Positions 51,438 through 61,536 are shown, counted from the stretch's first letter. The stretch: 64,000 bases of DNA from Gemmatimonadota bacterium (GCA_018673255.1 JABHDC010000236.1:47112-111111), one strand, 5' to 3'. Translations and numbers: made by a program. The notes: generated from the sequence alone by a model not told the origin.

Positions 51438-51962
51438 ATGTCTGCTCTGACTGGCGTTCTCGCGGCGGTTGTCGTCGCCCTCATTCTGGTCAATATCTAT
51501 CAATTTCTGGTGCAGCGATCCGCCCTGCGCATCGCCGAGATCCTCTACGTCATGGCCGGCAATGTGCGCGCCAAGGCCCAGGAGGTCCGGCGTGATGGCA
51601 AGGATGTGGAGATCATCGAGGCCCACCTCTTCGATATGGCCACCTCCGCCCGCAGCATTCTGCGAGCCCTGGGCCGCAGCGAAGAGTCACTCGGCCCGGA
51701 TCCGTCGCTGACGGTGGGCACCAATGGCAACCGGATGTCATCCGATTCTCTGCTGCGTCTGGCGGATAACATCTTCTTCGCCGTCAGCGAAGAGAACCCC
51801 GGTGCTTCCTGGGACGACATCCAGGGCCAGGCGCTGGAGATGTTCCGTCTCAAAGTGCCGAACATGGAACCGGAAGCGGCTCGCAAGGTCGTGACCGTCG
51901 TGGCCCACCAATTTCAGAAAGAGACCAACGGCAAGAAGGCACTCGCCTTCGCCCACAGCTAG
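51438..51962 (+). CDS. Small membrane-anchored protein, 174 aa
   Basis: I do not recognise a family. The ATG at 51438 follows GAAAGGG by about 10 bases. An N-terminal hydrophobic helix (ALTGVLAAVVVALILVNIYQ) probably anchors the protein in the inner membrane, with the rest in the cytoplasm or periplasm: mostly helical, charged and Ala-rich (LRIAEILYVMAGNVRAKAQE). No cysteine motif is present. Its last bases overlap the AddA-like gene's stop on the opposite strand. Confidence 0.6.
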   Translation: MSALTGVLAAVVVALILVNIYQFLVQRSALRIAEILYVMAGNVRAKAQEVRRDGKDVEIIEAHLFDMATSARSILRALGRSEESLGPDPSLTVGTNGNRMSSDSLLRLADNIFFAVSEENPGASWDDIQGQALEMFRLKVPNMEPEAARKVVTVVAHQFQKETNGKKALAFAHS

Positions 51963-54900
51963 TCGGTGTTCCCCACCTGATCCAGGGGCAGCCACAACCC
52001 GCAGTCGGTCAGCCACAGGCCAGCGCGGACCTTTTCGTCGCCCGCGGCGTCTCGCCAGTGATCAGCATAGCTGGTCAGTTGGCGACGATAGCGATCTAGC
52101 ATGGCCACCATCGATCGTTCGCGCTCTGCATCATCCTCACCTGCAAGCGCCTGCGTCTTGTAGTCGACCAGACGCCAGCCATCACCGACCCGGTACACCA
52201 GATCGATGACCCCCCGCTCGATGCGGCCAGCTTGCCCGGCTGCGTAAGGGACTTCGACATGGACCTCGTCAGACGTGGCAAGTTCCTCCCAGATCTCTGA
52301 GGCGCGCCACCGGGCCACGGCCAGACAGGCATCTTCCAGCAGGGACAGATCGCTCGAACCCTGTGCCGCCAGCAGGGATCGTGTCACGGCAGCAACCGCC
52401 TCTTCGTCATCCGGCGCCAGACGGCCCGTGGCACAGTATTCGAGGAGTCGGTGCAGGACCCGTCCATAGTGGCGCCCGTGGCCGGACTCGATCCGCTGCG
52501 TGGAGATGTGCCATCCATCCTCCGCGTCGGTGATGGTCACCTGCTCCCACGAAGGCTGGCGCAGTTGCATCCAACGTTGCTCACGTCGTTGACGCGGGGC
52601 GATCAGATCGACCACGGTCTCATCCTCGCGATCCACCACAGGCGGCAAGTCCTGGGGTAATGGCAGGTCCTCGACATCTCGCAGACCGTGCTGCAGGTCT
52701 TTCCACGTACCCGAGTGGGTCGGCCCCTGGCCCACGACCAGGACATCGGCAGCTCGGGTGGCCGCGACATAGACAAGTCGCAGTTGTTCGGCCGCCAGAT
52801 AACGAGCCTCCAACTTGGCGTCCTTTTCCCAGCCCACCGGTTCGGCCATCACCCAGGGCTTGCGGGCCCCACGAGCGGTGACCGCCATCGATAGATACGG
52901 CTGATCACCGAGGCGCGACACATGCACATTCACGCCATGGTGCTCAGCGCTGGTGTCGGTGGGATCGACCAGGAAGACGACTTTGGCCTCCAGGCCTTTG
53001 GCCTGGTGCAGATTCATCACGCGCACAACGTCCTGACGGCCGGCTTCCAGCGTCATCTCTTCGATGCGGAATTCATCACCATCGAGTAGATCCCTCAGCT
53101 CGCTGGCAATCCGGGCCCAACTCAGACCGCGGCGCGCCTGCCAGTCACGGACCAGCGCCAGCACCCGCAGGAGATTCCCCGCTCGCGCCGAGCCACCCTC
53201 CCGCCCGGCAGCCATGGCCGCCAATCCGGTGGTATCGACGAATCGCTCCAGTGCGGCTGCCATCGGGCCGCGCGCCAGGTCATGGCCGAGTGTCACCAGC
53301 AGCTCAATCGTTGCCGTCAGTCGTTCAGCCAGGATCGCATCCAGGCCATCGGGAACCGTCGCATCGGTTCGGAAGCGATAGCCCGCCTGCCGCAAGGCGA
53401 ACAACTCATCATCTCCCAGACCCACGAGCAGTCCCCGCAACATGGCCACCCACGCTACCGAATCGTGGGGCTGCAACAGACACTCCAACGCCTGCACCAG
53501 AGCCCGCAATTCAACCGAGGTCCGCAGGCTGCCGGCGCCCGTGATGTCGTAGACGATGCCCTGTGCTTCCAGGGCCCGGCCATAGTGTGAGAGCCAGCGT
53601 CGCGTGCGGGTCAGGATCATGAAGTCGCCCGGACGAGCACGTGATCCCAGCACGGCGTCTTCGCCATTCAATGCGGTCTGGCCCGCGATCGCGGCGGCGA
53701 TGAAGCGAGCAATCTTCTGCGCCTCGTCCTCCACCCGCTGCTGACGTGTCTGGCGTTGGGGATCACATCGCAGACGGTAGACACCGGCACCTGAGGTTTG
53801 GATCCGGTGCGCCTGCAGCCGCGCGAAGTCGGCCTGGAATCGCAGGTCCTGTGCCTCGAAGAGGCCTTCGAATGTGTCATTGTACCAACGGGCCAGATTC
53901 GGCCGGGCACGAAATGTCGTTGTCAGTTCAATGACCTGGCCCCCACCTGCTTCCAGGCGCTGCCGCATGTGGCGGAAGACATCGACGTCGGCCCGGCGGA
54001 AGCGGTAGATCGACTGCTTCTCGTCTCCCACAAGGAAGAGACGTCCCGGCTGCGGCGTCTGTGTCTGCCACGTGGGCTGCGAGACTTCGGCGCCCGTCAG
54101 ATACAACAGGATCTGCGCCTGCAGCGGATCGGTGTCCTGGAATTCATCGACGAAGATGACCCGGTATTTCTCCTGCAATGCTCGGCGCGTGTCAGGGTGA
54201 TCACGCAGCAGGGCCGTGGCCGACTCCATCAGATCGTTGAAGGTGAGCAACGACTGCTGTCGCCGCCGGTGACGGTAGAAGTCCATCGCTTCATCGACGA
54301 AACCAGCAGCCAGGGTGTAGACATATCGACGCCACGAGGCCAGAGGCGGCTGGATGATCTGCGTCCTGAGGGCCGGCACCAGATCATCGCGCAAGCGACG
54401 CGCCAGATTCTGCTCGGGACTGCCGGGTGGGCCCCAACGCTTGAGGGTGACCTGTGTTGCCGCCGAAGAGTCGAAGCTGCGCAACACGTAGGCGCGCTCT
54501 GCATCGGCCTGTGGAGCGGCGACAGAAAACCGATGCCGTAACTGGGAGATCGCCGTCATCAGGCGATCGGGTTCGCCAGGAAGCGTCGTCGGAATCTGCG
54601 CTGCCACCTCCTCGATGAATTGCTGCAGTTGCTTGATCGCCGACTGCAGGTCAGGACAGGCCTCGGACGTCGGTTTGAGAGGCAAATCCGAATGCTGGCA
54701 GCGCGTCAGGAAGAACTGGTAGAATTGTTCGGCCGTCAGCCCCGTCTCCTCGATGGCCAGCAATCGTCCATCACCGGCAGCTGAGCGTGATTCGAGGAAG
54801 TGATCCCAGGCGGAACGCGCCAGCCACAATTCCTCGCGCTCTTCGACTTCCTGGAAATCGGCTGACAACCCCGCCTGCAACGGATACTGCCGCAGCAGCT

Positions 54901-55228
54901 GAGCACAGAAGGCGTGGATCGTGCCGATCGTGCACTGATCCAGATGACGCACCGCTTGCTGCAGGCGCGCCTGTTCCTGCGCCGTGCCCAGCGTTGCGGC
55001 TTCCTGCAGTCGCGCAGAGAATCGCCCGCGCAGTTCACCGGCCGCCTTGCGCGTGAAAGTGATGGCCGCCAATTCATCGACCTGGCAGATTCCCTGGCCA
55101 ATACTAGCAACCATTCGTTCGACCAGTTCATGCGTCTTGCCCGCCCCGGCGCCGGCCAGACACATCACGTTGTACTCCAACTGCTGGCGTAACTTCACAC
55201 GGGCCGCTTCATCCTGCGGTGGATTCAC
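51959..55228 (-). CDS. addA: AddA-like ATP-dependent helicase/nuclease subunit
   Basis: A UvrD/Rep-family helicase with a C-terminal nuclease domain, 1089 residues from a GTG at 55228. Walker A is CLAGAGAGKTHE (G26 to T32), with AAITFTRKAAGEL; the Walker B box is VIFVDEFQDTDPLQ, then GDEKQSIYRFRRAD and VRVMNLHQAKGLEAKVVFLV. The PD-(D/E)XK-type nuclease end is in GVIDLVYR and LVDYKT. AddAB enzymes resect DNA double-strand ends to start recombination, replacing RecBCD. The GTG overlaps the AddB stop (GTGA); the ATG at 55240 is an alternative. Confidence 0.85.
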   Translation of the reverse strand: MNPPQDEAARVKLRQQLEYNVMCLAGAGAGKTHELVERMVASIGQGICQVDELAAITFTRKAAGELRGRFSARLQEAATLGTAQEQARLQQAVRHLDQCTIGTIHAFCAQLLRQYPLQAGLSADFQEVEEREELWLARSAWDHFLESRSAAGDGRLLAIEETGLTAEQFYQFFLTRCQHSDLPLKPTSEACPDLQSAIKQLQQFIEEVAAQIPTTLPGEPDRLMTAISQLRHRFSVAAPQADAERAYVLRSFDSSAATQVTLKRWGPPGSPEQNLARRLRDDLVPALRTQIIQPPLASWRRYVYTLAAGFVDEAMDFYRHRRRQQSLLTFNDLMESATALLRDHPDTRRALQEKYRVIFVDEFQDTDPLQAQILLYLTGAEVSQPTWQTQTPQPGRLFLVGDEKQSIYRFRRADVDVFRHMRQRLEAGGGQVIELTTTFRARPNLARWYNDTFEGLFEAQDLRFQADFARLQAHRIQTSGAGVYRLRCDPQRQTRQQRVEDEAQKIARFIAAAIAGQTALNGEDAVLGSRARPGDFMILTRTRRWLSHYGRALEAQGIVYDITGAGSLRTSVELRALVQALECLLQPHDSVAWVAMLRGLLVGLGDDELFALRQAGYRFRTDATVPDGLDAILAERLTATIELLVTLGHDLARGPMAAALERFVDTTGLAAMAAGREGGSARAGNLLRVLALVRDWQARRGLSWARIASELRDLLDGDEFRIEEMTLEAGRQDVVRVMNLHQAKGLEAKVVFLVDPTDTSAEHHGVNVHVSRLGDQPYLSMAVTARGARKPWVMAEPVGWEKDAKLEARYLAAEQLRLVYVAATRAADVLVVGQGPTHSGTWKDLQHGLRDVEDLPLPQDLPPVVDREDETVVDLIAPRQRREQRWMQLRQPSWEQVTITDAEDGWHISTQRIESGHGRHYGRVLHRLLEYCATGRLAPDDEEAVAAVTRSLLAAQGSSDLSLLEDACLAVARWRASEIWEELATSDEVHVEVPYAAGQAGRIERGVIDLVYRVGDGWRLVDYKTQALAGEDDAERERSMVAMLDRYRRQLTSYADHWRDAAGDEKVRAGLWLTDCGLWLPLDQVGNTD

Positions 55229-58200
55229 GATGCCATCCATGCCAGGATCTGGTCGATCGATTCCATGGGTCCAATGTCTTCGATCCGGATGCCAACCTCG
55301 GCCAGTCTGGATTCGATCACCTGACTTGCCTGTTGCCGGCCCGCAGCCTTCGTGTCGGCCCAGCCTTCGACCAATCCCGTCCACTGTTCCATCGTCTGCC
55401 GGCGCGCCGGTAGATCCCGATCGCCATGGGCCTCGGTGGCACAGATCCGACGATAGTCACAGAACCGACAGGGGTCGCTGTCACCCTTGTGGAATGCGGG
55501 GAACACACCGTGATCGAGCATCCTGAGCAGCGGTCCAAGGACCCGCTCCAGCTCCTGCGGTGAGGGCGGTGTGTCAGCGAAACGCTGTCCGGCGCCACGG
55601 TCACTGGTGAAGAAATATCCACTGGTCGCCACGTGCGCGTCCTGACCCAGCAGCTGCTGCAGCGCCAATCCATACAGGGCCCATTGCAAACGCCGACCAC
55701 CAGCCAGCAGGTCGGTGCGATCAAAACCGAATGTACTGCCCGTCTTGTAATCCCAGATTTCGTACGCGTCTGTGTCATCCCGACTCACGCGGTCGATGCG
55801 ATCAATACGGCCCCGCAGTGAGAACACCCACTCACCTAGTTGAATTTGAACTGGCGCATCCGATCCACCGAAGTCGCGCTCGAAGTCCACCATCTGACGT
55901 CCGGCCATCTCGAATCGTTCGACCTCTGCTTCGAGAAATACTCGCGACGCCGCCTCGATGCGACGACGATCGTTGCCGAATGCAGCCTGCAGAGTCACCG
56001 GGATCTGCGCCTGGGCTTGGGTCACGGCCTCCTCAACCATGCTCGCCAGCAGCTTCTCGTGGGCCAGATCCGGCACCTGATGGGTCGCCTGCAGGTGGCG
56101 CATAAAATCGGCGAACAGGTCGTGGAGGAGATTTCCCATCTCCACGGGCTGCAGCCATCGGCGTGGATCGCGTGGCGGCTCGTCAGGCGCCTTAAGCTTC
56201 AAACCATCCTGCCACAACCAGCGTCGCGGGCACTGGGCCAAGGTCTCCAGCATGCGCGCCGAGTAGACCCGTTCTGACGCGAGTCCCTCGGCCTGGCTGC
56301 CGATCCAACCATCGAAGCGGGTCACGCCCTGACGACGGGCCAGGTCCGCCTGGAATCCCTGGTAGGTGGCAGGATACATGGCCTGGACCGCCGCACCATA
56401 CGAGGGCCGATGCCGCTGCGAAAGTGTCCGCTCCAGATCGTCGCATCCCGTCGAGGTCACCGTCGTCGGCCGCTGCCAGATGGGCTCGGCGTCCAGTTGT
56501 CTGGCCGCCCGTGAGTACAGGGGCGTCGGATAGGGCTCGCGCCCATCAGCCAGGGCCAGGCGGTGCGCACTCAGGGTGACACAGGGCGACACACCCAGGA
56601 GCCGAATCAGGTGCAGCGTGTCCGCCTGCCCACGCTCGCGCGGCAATGGCATCGCCCATCGTGCGCGTTCGGTGTCACCCAGTGCTGAGTCCGGAGACGA
56701 GGGCGCGGGAAAGTGAGATTCCGCCAAGCCCAGCACGTAGACGTGTTCCCGCCCCGCATAACCGGCCTCCGCCAGTGGCGTAATCGACACCTGACCCGGT
56801 TCGGGTTGCGTCGCCTCTACTTGAGAACTCAGCAGGCGCTGGCTCAGGCGCTGGGCCTGCAGTGACACAGGGCCTGGTCCATCGTCTCTTCCTGCGTCAC
56901 TTGCCGCGATCTGTGCGAGTCGGCGTTGCACAGCCTCCAGTCCCGTCGTGTCGGCAAGGCCAATGGCCACCGCTTGCAGCAGGGCAAGGGCACCATGAGC
57001 CAGGGCGCACACCGTGACTTCACTCGCTTCAGGTACGTGGGAGATGAGCATTTCGAGGCTTTCACGGGCGCACTGCCACTTGCGCCGTTCTGCCATCTGT
57101 TCGGCGGGATCATCCGATTCACGTTGCAGGGCAGCGGCCCTTGTGAGCGCCTCCATCGTCGCCGACCGGCCACGATCCACACGACCCTGAAGCAGCCACG
57201 TGGTAACCTGTGCCGCACTCACCTCGTCATTCACCCACGGGATATCTCTTGCCCGCAGCGCCGTCACCAGGACCCGACCATCCAGCTCCTGGATCCACTC
57301 GAAGTAGGCGCACAGGCAGCGTCCCACGCCCGTCATCCTCGTTGGCACGCCATCGACGAACGCCGCCGGCAGATCGAATCGGCACACTGCATCATACAGC
57401 AGGGGGAGATAGTTACCGTGTGTTGGGGGATAGACGATCTCGACCTCATCGAAGGACAGCTGGCGGTCGAGGACGTCCCGGATCACACCTCGGATCTCAC
57501 TTTCGTGACCCGTCGCTTGCCACAGGCGTATCCGGTTCTGATCGGATGCCGTCAGGCCTGTCGTCAGCAATCGCCCACCGGGCTCGACATCGACTTCCGG
57601 CGCCGGCGCCCGCGACTCGGGTCCCGAACGATCCAGCAGATGATCGAGGAACAGGTCGCCCTGTACGGCTGCCTGCGAACGCACATCGATCCGGGTCTCG
57701 GCTGTTGCATGTGGCTCGCGGTGGGTCGGTGGATCCACGAGCTCCACTTGTTCCAGGCACGCGTGCGCCCACGATGTCGGCGCTTGTACGCCATAGTCGA
57801 CGCGACCGATGCGCTCCAGATTCCCTCCGGCGACAGCCAACACGAATTCGGCGGCCCGAGTCGACAACTCGGTTTCATCTAGGATGAGGTAACGCACCCG
57901 CGTCTCGGTCGCATGGTCTTGCGCTTGCCGTGTGGCGTTCTCCAACAGCTGGGCCTCGTCCCACCAACGGCCATTGCACAGACGCTGTTCGTAGTCACGC
58001 AGCAGGTCGGCCAAGGCCTTCATCTTCGTGTCACCGGCCGCGGCCAATGGGTCCGCCTCCACACCCGCCAGGCGCAGATCGGTCAGAGATCGTTGCAAGG
58101 CAGTCGCGGTCGAGGATCCCAGCGTGCCATAACACGCGGTCCCCGCCCCGGGCAACGCTGCCAGCGTTTGCGTCACCAGCAACCACTGATCATCGGAACT

Positions 58201-58419
58201 GAGGCGGCGACCGCCGGCCAGCGCCACATCCACCTGCACCGACTCCCAGGCCCAGTCCACCACCGTCGTCACCCGAAGCTGCGTCCACGTCACACCATGG
58301 CGCACTAGGGAAGCGATGAGGCGGTGGCCGGTGCGGGAATGCGGCACCAGCAAGACCTTCGGGTTCAGCGGCTCGGCGATGCAGACCGCTCGCAACTGGC
58401 GCAGTGGATAGGGAAGCAT
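55225..58419 (-). CDS. addB: AddB-like nuclease subunit with Fe-S cluster motif
   Basis: A 1064-residue partner of AddA. The N-terminal helicase-like domain has a degraded Walker A (VPHSRTGHRLI, no GKT), so it probably does not hydrolyse ATP, as seen in some AddB proteins. The C-terminal nuclease region has GNLLHDLFADFMRHLQ, GRIDRIDRV and WDYKTGS (PD-(D/E)XK), and four Fe-S cluster cysteines: one in LAQCPRRWLW and three in PCRFCDYRRIC. The ATG at 58419 is chosen because the conserved domain starts there. It is encoded immediately upstream of AddA with a GTGA overlap, so the two are made in equal amounts. Confidence 0.85.
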   Translation of the reverse strand: MLPYPLRQLRAVCIAEPLNPKVLLVPHSRTGHRLIASLVRHGVTWTQLRVTTVVDWAWESVQVDVALAGGRRLSSDDQWLLVTQTLAALPGAGTACYGTLGSSTATALQRSLTDLRLAGVEADPLAAAGDTKMKALADLLRDYEQRLCNGRWWDEAQLLENATRQAQDHATETRVRYLILDETELSTRAAEFVLAVAGGNLERIGRVDYGVQAPTSWAHACLEQVELVDPPTHREPHATAETRIDVRSQAAVQGDLFLDHLLDRSGPESRAPAPEVDVEPGGRLLTTGLTASDQNRIRLWQATGHESEIRGVIRDVLDRQLSFDEVEIVYPPTHGNYLPLLYDAVCRFDLPAAFVDGVPTRMTGVGRCLCAYFEWIQELDGRVLVTALRARDIPWVNDEVSAAQVTTWLLQGRVDRGRSATMEALTRAAALQRESDDPAEQMAERRKWQCARESLEMLISHVPEASEVTVCALAHGALALLQAVAIGLADTTGLEAVQRRLAQIAASDAGRDDGPGPVSLQAQRLSQRLLSSQVEATQPEPGQVSITPLAEAGYAGREHVYVLGLAESHFPAPSSPDSALGDTERARWAMPLPRERGQADTLHLIRLLGVSPCVTLSAHRLALADGREPYPTPLYSRAARQLDAEPIWQRPTTVTSTGCDDLERTLSQRHRPSYGAAVQAMYPATYQGFQADLARRQGVTRFDGWIGSQAEGLASERVYSARMLETLAQCPRRWLWQDGLKLKAPDEPPRDPRRWLQPVEMGNLLHDLFADFMRHLQATHQVPDLAHEKLLASMVEEAVTQAQAQIPVTLQAAFGNDRRRIEAASRVFLEAEVERFEMAGRQMVDFERDFGGSDAPVQIQLGEWVFSLRGRIDRIDRVSRDDTDAYEIWDYKTGSTFGFDRTDLLAGGRRLQWALYGLALQQLLGQDAHVATSGYFFTSDRGAGQRFADTPPSPQELERVLGPLLRMLDHGVFPAFHKGDSDPCRFCDYRRICATEAHGDRDLPARRQTMEQWTGLVEGWADTKAAGRQQASQVIESRLAEVGIRIEDIGPMESIDQILAWMAS

Positions 58420-58534
58420 GGCAGGGAGTATAACGGAAGCGGCCAGCCGCGTCTGCTGTCGGCGACAGTGATCCACGTGGATGACTGTCCGCTCTTCAAA
58501 AGCGTCGTCAGACCCGCGGCTCGAGGCAGCGGCG

Positions 58535-59887
58535 CTAGCTGGGGAAGAACTCGGAGTAGAGCGCGCGCACCGCATCATCGACATCGTGATCCTTGACGCC
58601 GAACATCATGCTGACCTCGCTCGAACCTTGGTTCATCATCTCGAGATTGACCCCGGCCCGGCGGAAAGCTGCCGTCGCACGCGCCGCCAGGCCCACGGTA
58701 TGGCTCATGCCTTCACCCACGACCATGACCAGTGCCAGGCCGCGTTCGACGGAGACTTCGTCCACATCCAGTTCGGTTCGGATCCTTCGCAGGACCCGCT
58801 CCTCGGCAGCGTGATCGAACCACTCTTCGCGCACGATGATGGACAGGTTGTCAATACCAGACGGCGTATGTTCGAAGGGAATCGCTTCGTCTTCGAAGAT
58901 CTCCAGCAAACGCCGGCCAAAGCCGATCTCCCGATTCATCAGGTAGCGACTGACATAGATGGTACAGAAACCGGCAGTCGCCGCGATACCGACTACGGGA
59001 ATCTCCCCAACCACCCGTTGTGGCACGATTCGAGTACCAGGTGCAGCGGGATTGTTCGTGTTCTTCACCGCCACCGGAATCCCCGCGCGCACGACCGGTT
59101 CCAGCGCTTCATCATGGAATACGGAGAATCCGGCGTAGGACAACTCCCGCATCTCCCGATAGGTGATCTCGGAAACCGCCACCGGGTTTTCCACCAACCG
59201 CGGGCTGGCAACGAAGACCGAATCGACATCGGTGAAATTCTCGTACAACTCCGCATCGACAGCGGCAGCCAGAATGGCCCCGGTAATGTCAGACCCACCG
59301 CGCGGAAAGGTGACCAGTCGCCCCGCCTCCGTATACCCGAAGAACCCGGGGAAAATCAGGATGCCCGAACGATCCCGCAGCGCCCGCAGACGCCCATAGG
59401 ATGGGCGCAGAACACGGGCATTGCCTGGTTCGTCGGATAGAATCATCCCCGCTTCGGCCGGGTCCACGAAGTGGGCATCGACCCCCTGGTGCCGCAGGAA
59501 TGCCGCAGTAAGGCGGGCGCAATTGGCCTCGCCGGCAGCTTTCATCGTGTCCATATACAGCGCCGTATCGGTGGTATCAGCCTGCAGGCGTTCACGCAGG
59601 TCCTCGATGATCGGGGCCAGATCAGACGACGTCAGATCCAATCCCTCGGCGATCTGTGAAAATCGCGCCTCGACGCGTCCCAACTGCGTCACACCCTCCT
59701 GGTGGGTGAGCCGTGCTTCAGCAGCCTGGATGAGGAGATCCGTCACTTTCGTGTCGTCGGCGTTTCGCTTACCAGGTGCACTGACAATGATGAGCCGCCG
59801 GGCTGAATCAGCGGTGATGATATCACATACCTTGCGGATTTGCTCAGCAGAGGCTAGCGAGCTGCCGCCAAACTTGGCTGTCTTCAT
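58535..59887 (-). CDS. lysC: Aspartate kinase
   Basis: A 450-residue aspartokinase, the first enzyme of the aspartate pathway to lysine, threonine and methionine. The start KTAKFGGSSLASAEQ is the nucleotide-binding signature, followed by IIVSAPGKR, FPRGGSDITGAILA and SYAGFSVFHDEAL. The C-terminal tandem ACT domains are seen in NLSIIVREEWFDH and GLALVMVVGEGMSHTVG, and give feedback control by amino acids. The ATG at 59887 has a weak ribosome site. It follows the dihydrodipicolinate-synthase-family gene by 46 bases, suggesting an operon. Confidence 0.95.
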   Translation of the reverse strand: MKTAKFGGSSLASAEQIRKVCDIITADSARRLIIVSAPGKRNADDTKVTDLLIQAAEARLTHQEGVTQLGRVEARFSQIAEGLDLTSSDLAPIIEDLRERLQADTTDTALYMDTMKAAGEANCARLTAAFLRHQGVDAHFVDPAEAGMILSDEPGNARVLRPSYGRLRALRDRSGILIFPGFFGYTEAGRLVTFPRGGSDITGAILAAAVDAELYENFTDVDSVFVASPRLVENPVAVSEITYREMRELSYAGFSVFHDEALEPVVRAGIPVAVKNTNNPAAPGTRIVPQRVVGEIPVVGIAATAGFCTIYVSRYLMNREIGFGRRLLEIFEDEAIPFEHTPSGIDNLSIIVREEWFDHAAEERVLRRIRTELDVDEVSVERGLALVMVVGEGMSHTVGLAARATAAFRRAGVNLEMMNQGSSEVSMMFGVKDHDVDDAVRALYSEFFPS

Positions 59888-59933
59888 AGGACCGATTTGT
59901 TGTAGGGATTTCGTGAAGGCCGTGCGACTGACA

Positions 59934-60863
59934 CTACAACTGCAACATCTCTGGGAAATGATCCTCATACCAGGCCTGGAGTCGTTCGATGTCGTCCAGG
60001 GTCGCGCTGGGATAAGGCGCTCGATTTCGCAGACTGGTCTTGAGGAAGCCGCCGGCGCGACCCCCCATGCGATCGTAGGCAGTATCCGTGAAGCCGCGGG
60101 GCGCGAATTGGGCGGCGAGGAATTCTCCCAACGCCCTCAGCTGCGGTTCGACCGCCTCCAGGGACTCCCAGCGCCCCTGCCGCATGTGTTCCCAGAGCTC
60201 GAGAGTGAAGCGGGGATTCCAGTAGACGAGGGCACTGCAACAACCAGCCGCGCCCACGGGACCGAGCTGGGCCCAGCGGTTCTCGGAGACAAAGACATTG
60301 ACGAATTCAGACAACGCCTCGCAACCCTCGGCTGTGCAACCGATGGTGCCCTCATTCGCCTTGACCATGACATATCCGGGAACTGCATCCTTGATCGCCT
60401 TGTGCTGCGCCAGGGTCAGGACCTTCTTGGCCCGTGTCGTTTCATAGATGGAAAGGGCCAGGCCATCGGTCACGCGAGCGACATCGCGGAAGAAGGGGAC
60501 GACCTGCTCTTCACCGACCTGCATCCAGAAGGGCAGGGCGACCTGAATGGCATCGGCGCCCATTTCAGCGGCCATCTGGGCCCGCTGCATCGCCCCCCGT
60601 GTATAGGTGGAGGTACAGCCGATCATCGCCGGACGACCGTGCTGGTGGCAGGTCTCAATCAGGCAGGCTGCCACACGCTGCCACTCGTCCAGCTCCATGG
60701 CATAGAACTCACCAGATGTACCACCGGAGTAGACGCCGGGGATCCCGGCTTCGCAGCATCTCGTCACATCGGCCTGGAAGACCTCTTCGTCGAAGGTGTC
60801 CTCCTCAGACCATGCGACGGGCAGGCCGGCCCATGGACCGGTGAATGTCTGTCGATCAAGCAT
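59934..60863 (-). CDS. Dihydrodipicolinate synthase/N-acetylneuraminate lyase family protein
   Basis: A 309-residue class I aldolase-type enzyme. The Schiff-base Lys is in YVMVKANEG, and the family glycine-rich loop is YSGGTSGEFYAMELDEW. Position-specific differences from DapA stand out: GTSGE replaces GTTGE, and the catalytic Tyr motif is SIYETTRAKKV rather than YNVPSRT. It may therefore be a sugar-acid aldolase, keto-acid lyase or N-acetylneuraminate lyase instead of DapA. Its neighbour aspartokinase suggests lysine biosynthesis, while the sialidase in the same window suggests a sialic acid lyase; neither is proven. Confidence 0.8.
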   Translation of the reverse strand: MLDRQTFTGPWAGLPVAWSEEDTFDEEVFQADVTRCCEAGIPGVYSGGTSGEFYAMELDEWQRVAACLIETCHQHGRPAMIGCTSTYTRGAMQRAQMAAEMGADAIQVALPFWMQVGEEQVVPFFRDVARVTDGLALSIYETTRAKKVLTLAQHKAIKDAVPGYVMVKANEGTIGCTAEGCEALSEFVNVFVSENRWAQLGPVGAAGCCSALVYWNPRFTLELWEHMRQGRWESLEAVEPQLRALGEFLAAQFAPRGFTDTAYDRMGGRAGGFLKTSLRNRAPYPSATLDDIERLQAWYEDHFPEMLQL

Positions 60864-61145
60864 GGTTTTGAACCTGCACGAACATACACAGAAATGCTGA
60901 TTTTGGGAACGTGGATCGGCGCCCGATCTCTCAGTGCCACGGCAACTTGGCAGATGCCACTTCAGAATTGCTTGTAACGGGATCTGCCGGTACTGGTTAT
61001 CTTGGGTATCCCTTAGCGGGTGCTCTTCCCTGCCACACCAAACAACCCGCGACTGGCCCGGCCATTCAGCCGGCTGCTATCCCCACCTGGTTGTCCACGC
61101 CCTACTACCCCTGCCCTTTTGAAACTTTCAAGAGAGGACGGAGCC

Positions 61146-61427
61146 GTGGCTCTGGGTCTATCGTACCGATGCTCCTGTGGGGAGCGTTTTAAGGTCTACC
61201 TGCCCAAGGGCATGGTATATGGAGAGACGGTCTCGCGCGTCGTTGATTGGAATGCTGTGGATGCGCGCGAAGAAGCCGATGGCGAAGTCGATGCAGTACA
61301 GCGTCTGGCCGAGACGACGGGATGCACCTTCGTGGATGCGAGCAAGACCGCCCGCCTCGCGTGTCCACGTTGTACGGGCGAACTCGACCTCGTCGACCAC
61401 TTCCGTACACGCCTGATGGCTGTGTAG
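61146..61427 (+). CDS. Small zinc-ribbon-like protein, 93 aa
   Basis: The GTG at 61146 follows GGACGGAG by about 3 to 10 bases; an ATG frame farther upstream runs through Pro/Arg-rich non-coding-like sequence. The protein carries CSC near the N-terminus (YRCSCGERFKVYLPKG) and CPRC near the C-terminus (ARLACPRCTGELDL), so the four cysteines could bind one zinc. A gene of this type is likely real but the function is unknown. It is divergent from the dihydrodipicolinate-synthase-family gene and convergent with transhydrogenase. Confidence 0.5.
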   Translation: MALGLSYRCSCGERFKVYLPKGMVYGETVSRVVDWNAVDAREEADGEVDAVQRLAETTGCTFVDASKTARLACPRCTGELDLVDHFRTRLMAV

Positions 61428-61536
61428 CGCTGGTTGCGTAACGCACCCACCCCATCAGTAACTTGCGCGGTGACCGCCCGTTGTGGTTCGACTGGCGGTC
61501 ATTGGCATGTACAATGGTCAGATCGGCTCACCGATT

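Noticed and set aside
59421..60977. Plus-strand frame of 518 codons
   Set aside because: It is the antisense of aspartokinase and the aldolase-family gene, both of which have clear motifs; long antisense frames are expected in G+C-rich DNA.
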